A stretch of DNA of 64,000 nucleotides from Ceratorhiza oryzae-sativae (GCA_030998015.1 JARWMV010000016.1:186001-250000), one strand, 5' to 3'; positions 1 to 11,593 are shown, counted from the stretch's first letter. A program made the numbers and translations. Notes: a model not told the origin generated them from the sequence alone.

Positions 1-757
1 CCGTCGTCTTTTCAAAGTCGATAGCTTCTTCTCGCGACTCAGCAATTGTGACTCGTAGTTTCTTGAGCGCCTTCTGGAGGTCGCTGCTCCGAGCTTTCGC
101 AGCGTACTCTGTTACATTCACTTCAGTGGTTGCAAACAATATCTGTAGTGGAGAGCGATGCTCAGCTGGTAGGTGTTTCCCTTCCTTGTCTACAAGCTGT
201 CGGAGTGGGTGGCTTTTTGGGACCGAGGCCAGTCGCACCGCTGCCCGGTGGCAGGCTCTCTGGAGCTCGAGTTTTATTGGTAGGATCCCAGCGTGCGCAT
301 CAAGGGCGTCGGTTGGTGAGGTTCGCAGTGTGCCCGTGATATTGAGTGCTGAGATGCGTTGGATCGACTGTAATTTCTTCGTGAAGCCCGCTGCGCCTAG
401 GTCTCGTGTATCCATTTCATTCCTGCGAACATGCTCCCACCACACGTCAGCTGCGTATGTCACTTTTGGTAGGAATACCGCTTGGTGTAGGCGTCGTGCA
501 GCTTCTGGCTTCAGTCCGTGTCGCGTCCTGGACACCCTCCTCAAGAGGTTGACCCAGGTGGATCCAGTCTGTAGTACCCCTGCCCTCTGTTCGCTCCACC
601 TCAGCTCCTCGTCAAAGATCACCCCTAGGAAGCGGTGTGACTTGACTGGTTCAATCAGTACCCCTCCTATGCGCACCGGCCCTGACTTCTTCTCCTTGCT
701 CCTCGTGAATCCAACTAGCGCTGAGTAGGTGCATATTGTTTCTTGTAAAACCTCCGC
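1..757 (-). mobile_element. LINE (non-LTR) retrotransposon fragment, reverse transcriptase C-terminal part
   Basis: Read on the minus strand, one frame stays open from an in-frame stop at 758-760 down to the window edge. It encodes the end of a non-LTR reverse transcriptase and the connection region after it. The motif HRFLGVIFDEELRW is typical of this region in fungal and insect LINEs, and a downstream KVTYAADVWW segment fits the same family. The catalytic palm motif is absent, so the 5' part is missing here; the element continues off the left edge. 5' truncation is normal for LINEs. A plus-strand open frame of 226 codons over the same bases is only its shadow. Confidence 0.8.
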
Positions 758-969
758 TTATTGATTCATAAAAATAGACATAAACCACGAGCGGAAGCTA
801 GTGTCGGTACATGTGAAATCGACATTGACGATAGTCTAATGCATACACTATAAATTAACAAATGACAAATATCAATACTACCAAAGTTTCCAGGGCAATG
901 ATGAAAGTCTTGAACCATAAAGCCGAGCTACATATTAAACACAGTAAGAATCTGGGACAAGAGCGGCCA

Positions 970-2430
970 TTTAGGCACGCAACTCATTCCCCGAGACACG
1001 CTCGCCAAGTGGATCACTGGTTCTCAATATCGATGCTATGAAAGTGAACTGCTCTAGATTATAGCTCATTATCATTTCTTCAACCTCGTTGTGAGATTCT
1101 ATCACGTTCCTGATCACATGGATGACCCGAAGGTCAGAGAATCTCGGCCAATCTTCGAAAATCTAGTTAGCACGTGATAATGCCCAGCTGTCTAAGTATG
1201 CTTCTGAGCGCTAACCAGATGCTGATAGCACCGGTAGCTCCTGCCAGTTCGGATCTAGTGAGTGCTCGGAAGTTTACTTAGACTTGTGGAGCTAGTATAT
1301 ACTAACTAGATTTTCGGTGTTTGGCCGGGAAGGTTGCCTCTCCAGTCATCGCAGTCCCCTTTGTAGTTGACAGGCTTTTGATGTAAACATGTTGCGTATA
1401 CTGACAAATCGGACAAACGGCGAGGCTAATGGTATGGAGTGTCGGGGAGGCGTGAAGACATCGATGGGAACGTTTATATGTAGAGTACGGAAGGCGGATA
1501 GAGTACCGAGGCCTAGGCGAAGATCATAGGAGCCTGGCACAAGCGCCCCAGCTAGCAGTTCCAAGGACCCAACCGTCAAGCGTTCAAGAGAAACCGTTTT
1601 TAAGTTCGGCAAGGAGACGTTCTGAAGAAATGGTTTATGAAACCTGGATTTACGAATATGAATGCTTGTAAGTCCTAGAATCCCCAAGTTCGGGCATGAG
1701 TTGAGAATGCGGGTCAGTTCTTCAACGTATATGGCTGACAAATTATGGTCGATTCGGAGGAGCTCTCAGGTGCCTTTGGATGCAGCACTCCCCAGATCAA
1801 TGAGAAACGACCTTGGTCTCAGGATGCGCAGCGGCCGAAGGAACTATTTGATAGCATCAGAGCCGATAGTTTCATATAAATCTGCAGGTATTAGAGGGGA
1901 ATCGATTCCGCCATTTGCCAGAGCGGAGCGTTCAGTCGCAGATCCTGGTGTGTTGTGTTCCAGCCAGCACCTTTTGATTCCATGAATGTTCTCTGCGTTC
2001 TTTGACCCGACGCTTAACGTGCAGAAGCGATTCGCGTGTGCGTTCAGTGCTGGAATCAAGGGCAGTGCACCTCCCAATTTCGATTTATTTATCACGATGT
2101 TTAATGGTGTGGTTCCACTACGTTCCAGCCAGAGCCCAGTCATAGGATTATCGGCAGATTCAGAGGCAGTCCCAGCAAACAGGATGAAGGACCAGAGAGA
2201 GTGCACGTGGGGCATAACACGGCGCCAGATACCACACATACCAGCTAGACAGGTCATCCGTTGATACATAGCTAACCCGCTGTCTTCGTCGGGCCAAGTT
2301 GTTGGGCGATTCTAGTCAATTGCAAGCTTGAAGATGGAAAGGAGCCACTCGACGGGAAGAGCGTTGATGAGAGAGGATGAAGTCTGGGCAAGGCCGGGCA
2401 ATTGGTTGCGAGCGAGGTCACGTTTGGATT
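970..2430 (-). pseudogene. F-box-like protein pseudogene, interrupted by a MITE
   Basis: This is a decayed paralogue of the F-box gene at 2949-4431. On the minus strand the F-box start (INALPVEW) is visible near 2370 but meets a TAG at 2312-2314. Later pieces lie in different frames: one at 1844-2269 contains LWLERSG and SPLIPADLYE, matching the neighbour, and another at 1346-1741 holds leucine-rich-like sequence. DNA similarity to 3050-3240 resumes at about 970-1140, on the far side of a 187-bp inserted element. Stop codons, frame changes and the insertion make function unlikely. F-box proteins normally recruit substrates to SCF ubiquitin ligases; that is family knowledge only. Confidence 0.75.
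1143..1329. mobile_element. MITE copy 1 (187 bp, terminal inverted repeats)
   Basis: Left end 1156-1170 (CGAAAATCTAGTTAG) and right end 1302-1316 are perfect inverted complements over 15 bp. The similarity extends outward, with GGCCAA at 1146-1151 mirrored by TTGGCC at 1321-1326. The inner sequence is also largely palindromic. There is no coding capacity. A second copy of the same length, in reverse orientation, lies at 36990-37176. No convincing target-site duplication could be fixed by eye, so the superfamily is open. Confidence 0.75.
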
Positions 2431-2948
2431 CTGGGATCGAGCGTGTCGGCACCTGGGGCAGGATGGTCTGGGGGTGTGACATATTTTCAACCAGGCCCGA
2501 CTATGGTTGTTTTGCACAGCGAATAGTTGGAGAAGGGATAGATGATTGAACTTATTCAGCTGCAATGGTGCAAGGTCGCGACCTGAGAAAAAGGAAGGGA
2601 CGGCTTATGTACTCGGAAACCCCGGGTACCGTTCTATCTCACATTGTAACTAATCGATACGAGTCTTCCGAAAGTAGCTATGCATACAAAACCATATGAA
2701 TTTACGTACGTACATAAAGGTTCCATTTTCGCTCAACCGCTCCGCTCTAGAAAAAACCCAGATGAAGCTGTCGAATTCTCAATGCATCTAAATCTTGGAC
2801 ACTCTAGGAACACTCGTCATTTCGTAAATCACTCGCTCCATGACTCACAAAGCGGGGTATAAAATACAGGTAGGATCTTGCAGAGATAAAAGTGAAATCC
2901 AGTATGATGACAATTCGCAAATTAGGGAGATATACAAAAACACATGGA

Positions 2949-4431
2949 TTAATATAGCGGAAGCGTCCAACAAAACGGAATCGGAGGCGAAGTACGCGGT
3001 GGAGGTTGATATATTCCACAGTAAGAGTTTGGAACGAGAGCAGCGAGTCGGGCACGCAACTCATCCTCCGCCGCATGATTGCAACGTTTACCATACATCC
3101 TTGATACCCTCTCTATCCAAGTAAAGTGCTTTAGATTATGACTCTTTATCATTGCTTCAAGTTCGTTGTGAGAGTCTACCAAACCCCCGACGAGCTCGAT
3201 GGCTCGAAGGGTGGGGAGGGTTACTCCTGTAGCCCCCGCATTGTTCTTTGTCGACTTTGTCAGTACACGGAATATGTCGGCAGTAAATTTAAAATTGCGA
3301 GCGCAGACGCGAACGCTTTGGAGTCGGGGGAGCGCCGAAAGCAGAGTTTGCAGACCGATGGCGTCGCAACAAGGCTCCACAGTGAGCGAGCTAACATTGA
3401 ACTTTTGAAGAATCAGGAGAAAAGGTTCGAAACCATAATTGAGGGGATTGATACCTTGTTCCATATCAGGGCCGACAATTTGATCCCCCTTGGGTACTAA
3501 AGGGACGCCCAAGTGAAGATCAAAGGTGCCTGGTACGAGGGTTTTGATGATCAAGCCCAAGCAAGGAAACGACAAACTTTCGAGAGAGACCTTTTGCAAT
3601 TTCGGCAACGACACAGTCGGAAGAATCGATTCTTCAGGGCGAGAGTTCCGAATCCGAATTTTCTTGAGCAAAAAAATCCTAAGGTCCGGACACGACTTGA
3701 GAACGTGGGCGAGTTCTGTAATGTCGATTTCTGACCACACTTTCTCGATCCAGAGCTCCAAGAGCCCTTCGAATGCGGCGCTGCGAAGCCCGAGGTGGTA
3801 AAAACTGAGTCTTAATACGCGCAGCGGTCGAAGGAAACTTTCGATACGATCGCGACCAATGGATTCGTACAAGTCTGCAGGTATCAAAGATCGTTTCGCT
3901 GACAACACGTTCACGGCGGAAATATCAGTAACAGAGCCGGGAGTGCCGTGTTCCAGCCAAAGCCTAATAATAGCATGTGTATCTGCTTTGCGAATTCGAT
4001 TAAACATTAACGTTCGGAAGCGATTCGCATAAGGAGTGAGAGGGACGGAGGGAAACCCCTTGTTCGGCCCGTGGGCCAGTACAAGGTCTAGCTGGGTATT
4101 CCCGCTACGTTCCAGCCACAACCGAGCTCGGGTCTGTTTGATAGGGGCACACCCCGCAAAGAAGAATTAAACACCAGAGAGTGCGTTGGTCGAGCATGAC
4201 ATGGCGCCAGAGACGGCACACAGCCACGAGACGGGCCATAAGATCATAACTATCCAATAACCCCTTCGGATCCCACACACATGGGTGATTCGGGCCAATC
4301 GCAAGCTCGAAGATGAAAGCGAGCAATTCGACAGGAAGGGCGTTGATAGAGCGGCGCGGGGCGCGAATAAGACCGAGTGACGGGCCGCGAGCCAGGGTGA
4401 GAGTCTGGTTAGGGGATGTTGTGTTCGACAT
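2949..4431 (-). CDS. F-box-like protein with leucine-rich region (one apparent frameshift)
   Basis: The ATG at 4429-4431 opens a frame with an F-box helix (INALPVELLAFIFELA, residues about 30-45) and the usual CRLWRHV continuation. The frame then shifts by one base near 4145-4165, after the codons for TLWCLI. The next frame carries LWLERSGNTQLDL and about 390 residues of leucine-rich-repeat-like sequence to a stop at 2949. The neighbouring pseudogene keeps both parts in register (ILFAGT followed by LWLERSG), which shows where the extra base lies. Such F-box proteins are substrate receptors of SCF ubiquitin ligases. Whether the shift is real or a sequence error cannot be decided here. If real, the gene is dead. 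Confidence 0.65.
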
Positions 4432-4625
4432 CGAGGTTCGATTCTGGCGCGGAGTTGTGCGATTGGGGGATTATACGCTGCGGAGTCCGTTCGAAACTGC
4501 GATGAGCGTGGCCGTAAGCGGGGGGAGCGTATAGTGAACTTGCGCAACGGGGAGCGTCCGAAATAGAGAGGCTGTGCCGTGGCACACACCCTTGGACCGA
4601 ATACGACCGCTGGGCCTCATGGATA

Positions 4626-6851
4626 CAGTCGAAACTCTCTTCCGCGATAAAGATGGTGAGATTTGAAATGCCAGTTTATCGCGGAGTAGGGGATTTGGAA
4701 AACATGTGCAAGCAGATTGGTCATGCGAGCTTTTAGGGCGTCGACGTGTGTAGTCAAAGACATTTACCACGTTTGGGTATAGATAAGTGAAATATGGATT
4801 TAAGGAATGTATATTAAAATGAAACTATTAAAATACGAGTAGAAAAGAGAACGTTCTAAGTCATGTGTTTACAACTCCATCTGCTCAACTCATGCCACAA
4901 TTTCTGCCTCGGGTCTTGGTACTCAGCTACAGATGCTCCATCAATGATATCCAACATACGCTGAAAGTTTGGATCTGAAAGCCTCGGGAGCTGCTGGGCA
5001 TGAGCCTCCAACTCGTTCGATTCGTGACGGAGCACCGAGGTCGAGTCCTCCGCTGAAATGATGGGAGGCTCGATTGAAGCGAGACCTGTGTGGCGCCAGC
5101 AGTTGGCAATCGTGCCAGCGTCAACCTCGCTCCAAGCTGCCGATGCAAGCTGCATAGCCTCGAGCTGGTTGATGTTGTAGATATTTTCAGCGCCCTCGGC
5201 ATTGCGCTGAATAGCAAAGCGCACAAACGCATTACGGTAATGCGCCTTGAAACAACGGATAATGCCAGCATCCATAGGCTGGATCCAGGCGGTGAGGTTG
5301 GGCGCAAGGAATTCGACATGTACGTTCGAGTACAGCAAAGGGTCGTGGCGATGCAAGGGAGCGTTGTCGATGAGCAAAAGGACATGTCGACCCTGCGCTT
5401 TCATGTCCTTGTTAAAATCAGACAGAAAACTTGATTCGGAGAGGGGTATTAATTCAATATCAATAAAACAAGCTAAAATGAACTTACACATGCCAAATCG
5501 ACTGCACCATCCAAGCAGTGCTATTCCAGAAGTAATAATACCCCAAATCGGTGGCCTGCAACCCTCCAAAGCAGCGCAGATGGCGAGCACGACCAATAAC
5601 AAGAGGCTTGCACTTCTCCAACCCATTCATATTGGCACAGAATAGATAAGTCAAGCGAGTACGATCAGCTTTGATTCCAGACATTTGGTGAGTCGCAAGG
5701 CCACAGTTGGGAGGGAGACAAAAGAATAAAGCAGTCTCCTCTGCATTAAAAACATTGCAAGGGTGATAGCTCCGAATGATCTTGATGAGACAGGGAACCT
5801 CAAGCGCAAGCTTGTCAATTGGAGCAGATGCAGCCTCGCCATGGAAAATATAGACGCGCAGACCAAAGTGCGCCTTCAGGCGGCCTAGCCAACCATTCAA
5901 GAACGAAAGAGTGTCGGCTTCGGGAACAGAAAGGAGCCAACAAAAGTTGCGGGCCTTCTTGCAGAGGATGGCACCAGTCAACCGAATGTTGCTAGCCTGC
6001 TTCTGAAGTACCCACTCCATCAAAGCCACCTCAACTTCGGGTAGGCATACGCGAGGAGGTCATTTGTAGTGTGCATGAGTGGGATGCGCAGTGATGTAGG
6101 CACGAAGAAGCTCTTCATCCTTCAAGTAAGTCGAGAGTGTTGACTGGGAAAAGGTTGGATAGCCCATGGTACGTAACTGAGAGACAGTCTCCTGCTGAGT
6201 CCATTCTGACTTATGCTCGTGGTAGAAGTCGAGAATATGCAGCTTGTTGTAGAAGGTGAGCTGTAGTCACTTTGGGGCAAGGGCAGATTGACTGGCCAAA
6301 AGAGAGATTTTGTCGAGTTTCTTGCGCCTTGAAGTACTCGAAGTGCCTCTGTGATGCGCTTGGGGCTTGTAAACCTATTGTATGTGTTAGTTTGAGTGCA
6401 GATGAGATCAAAGTGATATTACAAACCTGAAACAATGCGCCATTGAACAAAGTCGGAGAGACCACTGCCACGAGAATACAAAGAAGAGGTAAAAACGAGC
6501 GTATGGGGTTGAAGAAAGGGGGTGAACAGAACTTGAGTGTTGAGTTGCTCAGTTATCCCTTGGTATATATACTGAAAACATCATTTCAGACTTTTGGCTT
6601 TCAAGCAAACATTATATAAATTGTGAACAGGAGTCTGAGGCGCCGGTGTATGCGCATTTATTGCGACACTCACGCATTTATCGTGCATACAGTTGGGTGG
6701 CTGATTGACAGCTCCTACAGGGCAAATATGCAATGAGGGCGCTCAGAGATGATAGGTATGACATAATTTGAAATTCAGAAGGGGAGCGAGTAACCGAGTG
6801 ATTCTGTCAGTTTATCTCGGAACGAGAGATCGGCTTTGAGAGTTTCGACTG
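4626..6851. mobile_element. pogo/Tigger-like DNA transposon, copy 1 (inactivated)
   Basis: The ends are CAGTCGAAACTCTC and its perfect complement, flanked on both sides by TA (4624-4625 and 6852-6853), the Tc1/mariner target duplication. Inside each end is a subterminal repeat of the type TTCCG(C/A)GATAAA. The 5' end also holds a 10-bp inverted pair (CCGCGATAAA and TTTATCGCGG). The element is 2226 bp and nearly identical to copy 2 at 19463-21669, from which it differs by a 19-bp indel near 6660 and about 30 substitutions, mostly at CpG. Confidence 0.92.
4856..6471 (-). pseudogene. pogo-like transposase, inactivated by two CGA-to-TGA stops
   Basis: This is the same gene as the intact copy at 19727-21309, with the same two introns. 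Two arginine CGA codons have become TGA, at 6267-6269 (before the pipsqueak-type helix-turn-helix) and 6060-6062 (between the DNA-binding domains). The first catalytic aspartate, in the motif NADET of copy 2, reads NAEET here (codon 5739-5741). The C-terminus also differs because copy 2 has one extra G in a G run near 4914. Two stops plus a lost DDE residue make this copy non-autonomous, though its ends remain intact and could be mobilised in trans by copy 2. Confidence 0.9.
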
Positions 6852-7067
6852 TAGTCCTGTTCTGCTTCGCCAAGCTAGCCCAATACGCTTAGTCGAAAAG
6901 ATGATTTCATTCTTAATCACATACAAATAGAATAATAAAAGAAATCCGGGTTGAGAGAGCGAGCTAACCAGTCTGATGCAAAGACTAAAAAAAAACGACG
7001 AAAAAAAAAGGCAAGACAAAGAGTGACGGGTTGAAAAGCAACAAAAGGATACCTCGAGCACGTCCTC

Positions 7068-8781
7068 TCATTCGACGTGCTCCTCGAACCCGTTCAATAC
7101 ACGCTCGACATACTCTCTCCGCCACCCTCCGTTCCGAAGGGCGAATCTCCTCCGGTCGCCAAGTGGGACTTGTTCGACTTGCTGCTCCTGCTCCTGCTGC
7201 GGTTCAGCCTCCGACGCCTGGGCTTCACCGTTTGGCGGCTGCCTCCCGACCAAATTCGCCCGCTCGCCATAGACAACCCGGACCTTGCCTTCCCTCAAGC
7301 GCAGAGCCTCCCGCCGGCGAGCCCACGCCGCCGGGAACAAGGTCACGCCAAACAACACCAAAAACATCCTTGCGCGGGTGAGTGCTTCCTTGAGTGGGCT
7401 GTCCTCGCTCGACTCTCTCGGAGCCGGCCGGAACTCGCGTTCAGGTACCTCGAGATCGAGAGAGCCAGCCTCGGTCTCGATTCCGGCGAGTGTGGCGCGA
7501 TCGAGGATGGAGCCGAGGGCGGGGGATGCTGCTGCGCGGTTGGCGTTGGCGTTGGCGTTGGGTGCGACCTGGTTGGGATTGTTAGCGTTGTTGATTTGGG
7601 GGTTTGGTACGGCTTCGTTCGCACGGTTCAGGATCATGCGTGCTTCATAGCATACGATCCCGATAATCACAATTAGCCACAGAGGCTCGCGTGCGGGCGG
7701 GAAGAACACGATAAACAGCGATGCTCTGAGAAGAGTAAAGGAGAGCGGGATCATTGTTCGCAGGGCGACCGCGATCTGTCGGGCTCGCCGGAGACTCGCC
7801 TGGGCAGGTCGAACCGAGTTCGGATAGTGATGGTATACGATGGGCACAGGGAGAGGCGCGGGATTGGAGGATGTGGGGATATCACCGAGATGAGGCATGA
7901 TGGCCAGAGTGCGGGTCAGGACCGCCACGGCGTGCTGTTGCATGGCGGTTGGGGTAGCGCCAGGGTTTGACAAAGAGAGGTACGGCCGGTTGCTGGAAAC
8001 GTCAAATCACGTCAGTCGAGCGCCGTTGCGAGCGCGAGTCCAACTCACTCGATGTTGACAAAGTTGTACTCCAAACCGACCTCATTTGCCGACTGGGGTG
8101 GGTATGGCACGGTCAGTATCTGCGGGAGCTGTTGTCCGCAACTGGCCAATCCGAGATAGGCCCAATATGCTGCGGTCGATTGGTCGATGCCCCAGGTGCT
8201 CGTCCAGGGCTCGAGTGGCTGGCCGGCCATGACGCGCAGAGCATTCGTGTGGTGGAACATGACATAGGACTTTGCGATGGTAGCCTGGGTGGGCAAAGGA
8301 CTGGGTGCGGCGGGAACCAGCGCGGACATAAAGTGCCCATGGCTGATGAACAATCCAGCGCTCGAGAGCGGTGTGCCGGGAGCGATCGCGGCGGGGGTCG
8401 GGGCCGCGGGACTGGACAATGGCTCGGGTGCCGGGGGCGACGACCACGCCGACGGATGGACCGCCAAATGGACCGTGTGTGTGTCGTGGCCAGGCTGCAC
8501 CACAACGGTCAGCCTGCGGCGCCGACAAGTCTCCAACGACGTACCTTCCAGATATCACCCACGACCTCCTCGTCCACCACGATCCGCCCGTTCCAGATGA
8601 TTCGCTGTCCGTTGGGTTTCGGCTGGCCCGGACACCGCTCTGCTATCGCCGTCTTGAGATCGGCCACCCGCGCACCGGGCGGGACGGCCAGTGTGAGCGG
8701 GGCGTTGTGGGTCGGGTGCAGGACGTGGATGTGGGAGAGCAGGCCGTTGTCGTCGCTGTTGGGCAGATGGGTCGATGCCAT
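7068..8781 (-). CDS. Ubiquitin-like domain membrane protein, HERPUD/Usa1-like
   Basis: Exons inferred: 8545-8781, 8049-8494 and 7068-7992, giving about 535 residues. Both introns are GT-AG; the first (50 nt) holds a CTGAC branch site. Residues about 15-80 form a ubiquitin-like fold (LTLAVPPGARVADLKTAI, then QRIIWNGR). A Pro/Ala-rich linker follows, then two hydrophobic segments in the last exon (around SLFIVFFPPA and WLIVIIGIV) and a further one (MFLVLFGVTLF), ending in a charged, Gln/Glu-rich tail. An N-terminal ubiquitin-like domain followed by paired membrane segments is the plan of HERPUD/Usa1 proteins, which organise the HRD1 complex in ER-associated degradation. The assignment rests on this architecture and is an inference. 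Confidence 0.65.
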
Positions 8782-9119
8782 CTCGTCGTTGCTGCTGGTG
8801 TCGGGGGAGATGCAAGGCGCGGTGTGGACGATCGGAGCAGGGACGCCTCGGTCATTAAACGTGGCGGAGAGCTACACATATGTACAAACAAGACACGTTG
8901 TCATCTTACGCATCATTTCCCCGACTCGCTCGTCATGGTCATTCCAGAACCCGGCGGAAATGATAATACGGATCGCCAGAACACAGAGCGACTTGCACCT
9001 AATCCCGTGTAGGACCTTCGGTCTTGCTGGTAGTTGTCCAGTTCGAAACCTCATTCGGCTTGGCGCTGAGGCTCTCTGTTGTCGACCACGTGAGATCGCG
9101 ATAGCCGATCGCGTTTGCC
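8782..9119. other. Divergent intergenic region
   Basis: It lies between the start codons of the HERP-like gene (minus) and the F-box pseudogene (plus), so it should hold the promoters of both. I see no clear TATA box and no other gene. The long plus-strand open frame crossing it belongs to the antisense of the HERP-like gene. Confidence 0.5.
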
Positions 9120-10897
9120 ATGTCCCGCGCGCTCGAAAACTCGGATATTCTGAGTCTTGTATGCAGCCACGCCGAAATCTCGACATGTGCTACTCTTCTA
9201 CGTGTCAACAAGTGCTTTTTTTTCATAGCAGGGACAGTCGTCTGGAAGAGCATCGAGAGTCCATTTATTCTCCTAAAGCTGATACCAGGTTATCATATCG
9301 AGAAAACATCCGAGAATCCTTTCGGTGACCGATATGTGATTGCGAGTGCTCATCGTGAAACCTCGCATGCGCAACTACTTACGAAACCAGCTTTGCTAGA
9401 CCATTCCCTCGGACAACCATGCCGACTTTACCCGATTCGATCTCTATGCGCGTTACGTTCGCTCCGTTGAAATCCACGTGAGCTCGCGCAAATTCGTGAA
9501 TTGGGATACTTTGGCAACGAGATATAGATTAATGGGGCCACTGCTCCCCTACCTTTCGAGCCTCAGCGTATTCAACTCTCCTGGTGAAGGACAAGAAGGT
9601 CGGATCATCCAGGACTTTATGTGGATAACTACGTTTTTGACCCAATCTGTGACCTCTGTTCACTTTTACCGGAACATGGCTGGCCCTTGTCTCCCCCTAT
9701 CTTATCAGGGGCTCTATTCTTTCCTCGAGATTGTCAACCGAACGTGCCCAAACATCCACAACTTGTCACTGCCATCGATTGACCACAACGCCGATGGAGA
9801 GAATCGCCTGCTCCATGCCGCACCCACTCGGCCGATGAATGATTGCTTTTCCTTCTCAAGACTGCGCGAGCTCAGAACTGGGCTTCAAATTTTCCGCGAG
9901 GATTATATTCGAGCGATTGGTTCGTTGGAACAACTGCAGCATCTACGGCTCGATTCCGAGGAAGTGCCCATAGCGCTCACTGAGCAATCTCCCCTCGGCG
10001 ACGACGCGTTTCCTGCTCTAACGAGGTTGACCCTTTGGTCCGTCGGATGGGCAAACGTTTACGCTCTCTTGGGATATTCGTCGCTCACTCGCAACATAAC
10101 CGCGTTCAGTCTCACCAGTGCCTATGACCCACCAGGAGAAGTCACGCATCGTTCCAGAGCTTTGGCACGTCTCGGAACCATGTCCAAACTACGTGAATTA
10201 GATATTCGCTTCAGTTGGGAATATGCTGTACAATCTCAACACTCAGGGGTTACTTGATATTTTGTTCCGTCTCCCACTGGAAATTATTAGCGCTGGGGGC
10301 GCTCAATTCTTCCCACTGCTCGCCGCTCCCCTTGAAAGCCATTTTAAATCGATTACACAACTTCAGCTTCGACAACAGAATATCGACCTTGGCGGGCTGA
10401 GTTGTTTTGCCTCGATGCCCAAACTCAAGTATCTCGCAATCGGATTTTCAGACGAAGACAGGCGCAACTGGATTCTGGGAACAACGCATGCTGCCCGTCC
10501 TTTGAAACGCTCGAAATCACGCTCAGTATGTACGAGCACAACATTGATGATGATCAGGGATTTCCAGAGATATACCCAACCGACTTTACTCATACAGCTG
10601 CAGCGTAGGATTTTTGCACTGGCTGTGTGATGTGGGTATTGACACACTCTCTATAGTCGCCTTTTAAAAATGTTTCCAAATATCCAACGCATCAGTTGGC
10701 CATATGTGAAGAAAAAGTCGTACGAGTACCAGCGCATTCATTCACTGAACACACGTATCGCCCTCATTAGGTATTGGAACCTCGTTCGAAACCAACTCAC
10801 AGAGCCAAATGCCCAGGGATTGATGTCGGATAATAATCTGGCTCGCGCATTTGAAGTGCTCGTGTCGTTTGCCGACACTGCGGCTTTCCCTATTTAG
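9120..10897 (+). pseudogene. F-box-like protein pseudogene (several frame breaks)
   Basis: The ATG at 9120 starts an F-box-like region (ENSDILSLVCSHAEISTCATLLRVNK). The open frame breaks near 9400: the family-typical continuation DFTRFDLYARYVRS sits one frame away, joins the long frame at 9478-10257, and breaks again near 10220, near 10480 and around 10663. The pieces read in order as a leucine-rich F-box protein of about 590 residues, but at least three frame changes and a stop interrupt it. None of the breaks has the GT...AG layout or 50-60 nt size of introns in this window. It is less related to the 2.9-4.4 kb gene than that gene's own paralogue is. Confidence 0.7.
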
Positions 10898-11131
10898 ATA
10901 GCGCATTTAATACAACCATGCGGTGTTTAACCAACACCGTTCCCAAATCTGAACGGCTCGAATGGGTATATCGGCGTAGAAGAGAGATGGATGTAATATC
11001 CACAACTTTACAACTTAAATATTAACATGCGGCAGGGGATACTACATAGTTGAAAGGCGGCGACATAATTCCATGCTCGACAGGGTGTAGTGCAACCAGC
11101 ACGCTAACCCTATCACAGATTACTGCACTAT

Positions 11132-11593
11132 TCAGCAATCCGCGTGGTTCAAATCCAGGCGCTTTTGACTCGTTTCTCGCCTTATTTCGTTGAACAAAAT
11201 CACCCCAATGACAGCGATAAATGCTCCAGCAACGACAGCCAGAGCATACAGATCACTGTGCATCGAATGGCACCAACCATCCAGCTGTAAATTGCATCCA
11301 AGCAGAGATCCAAGAAAAAGGCACACGAGCACTGCCCCCGCAAGCGTGATGAGGGTAGCACGAATTAATGTATTGGTTCCTAGGTCCTGTTGTCTCTGAC
11401 GGCTGTCTACCATCACTGCATAAATCAGAACCAAGTTTCCGATCAAGCTTAGTGCAAAGGCACTCGTGAAACATGTCTCCGAGGTTGTACTTTGAAGTAT
11501 GTTTGAGGGTCCTATGAGATGTTGGCTGGATGGCATAGGCGGCGCATTGGATTGCTCTTGTTGCCTTCTCAATCGCGATAGGTTAAGCAGCAT
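11132..11593 (-). CDS. Small membrane protein with three predicted helices, function unknown
   Basis: This is a single open frame of 153 residues from the ATG at 11591-11593. After a hydrophilic N-terminus rich in Arg, Gln and Pro there are three hydrophobic stretches: about residues 45-62 (FALSLIGNLVLIYAVMV), 78-98 (TLITLAGAVLVCLFLGSLLG) and 118-136 (ALAVVAGAFIAVIGVIL). A short charged tail (RRETSQKRLDL) follows. The loop between helices 2 and 3 has two cysteines. I do not recognise the family. The gene at 12898-13421, facing away from it, has the same size and layout, so the two may be an old divergent pair. Confidence 0.5.
   Translation of the reverse strand: MLLNLSRLRRQQEQSNAPPMPSSQHLIGPSNILQSTTSETCFTSAFALSLIGNLVLIYAVMVDSRQRQQDLGTNTLIRATLITLAGAVLVCLFLGSLLGCNLQLDGWCHSMHSDLYALAVVAGAFIAVIGVILFNEIRRETSQKRLDLNHADC

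Noticed and set aside
48..728. Plus-strand open frame of 226 codons
   Set aside because: It is the antisense of the LINE reverse-transcriptase fragment, whose minus-strand translation has clear family motifs.
5247..5645. Plus-strand open frames found in both pogo copies (also 20085-20483)
   Set aside because: They are conserved only because the two elements are near-identical; the minus strand encodes the transposase.
7967..9328. Plus-strand open frame of 453 codons, among the longest in the window
   Set aside because: It lies antisense to the first exons of the HERP-like gene in a GC-rich stretch, and its translation is low-complexity Arg/Gly-rich with no domain.
11085..11160. tRNA-like GGTTCAAATCC motif at about 11145-11157
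   Set aside because: There is no matching A box or acceptor stem, and the motif lies in the 3' coding end of a membrane-protein gene.
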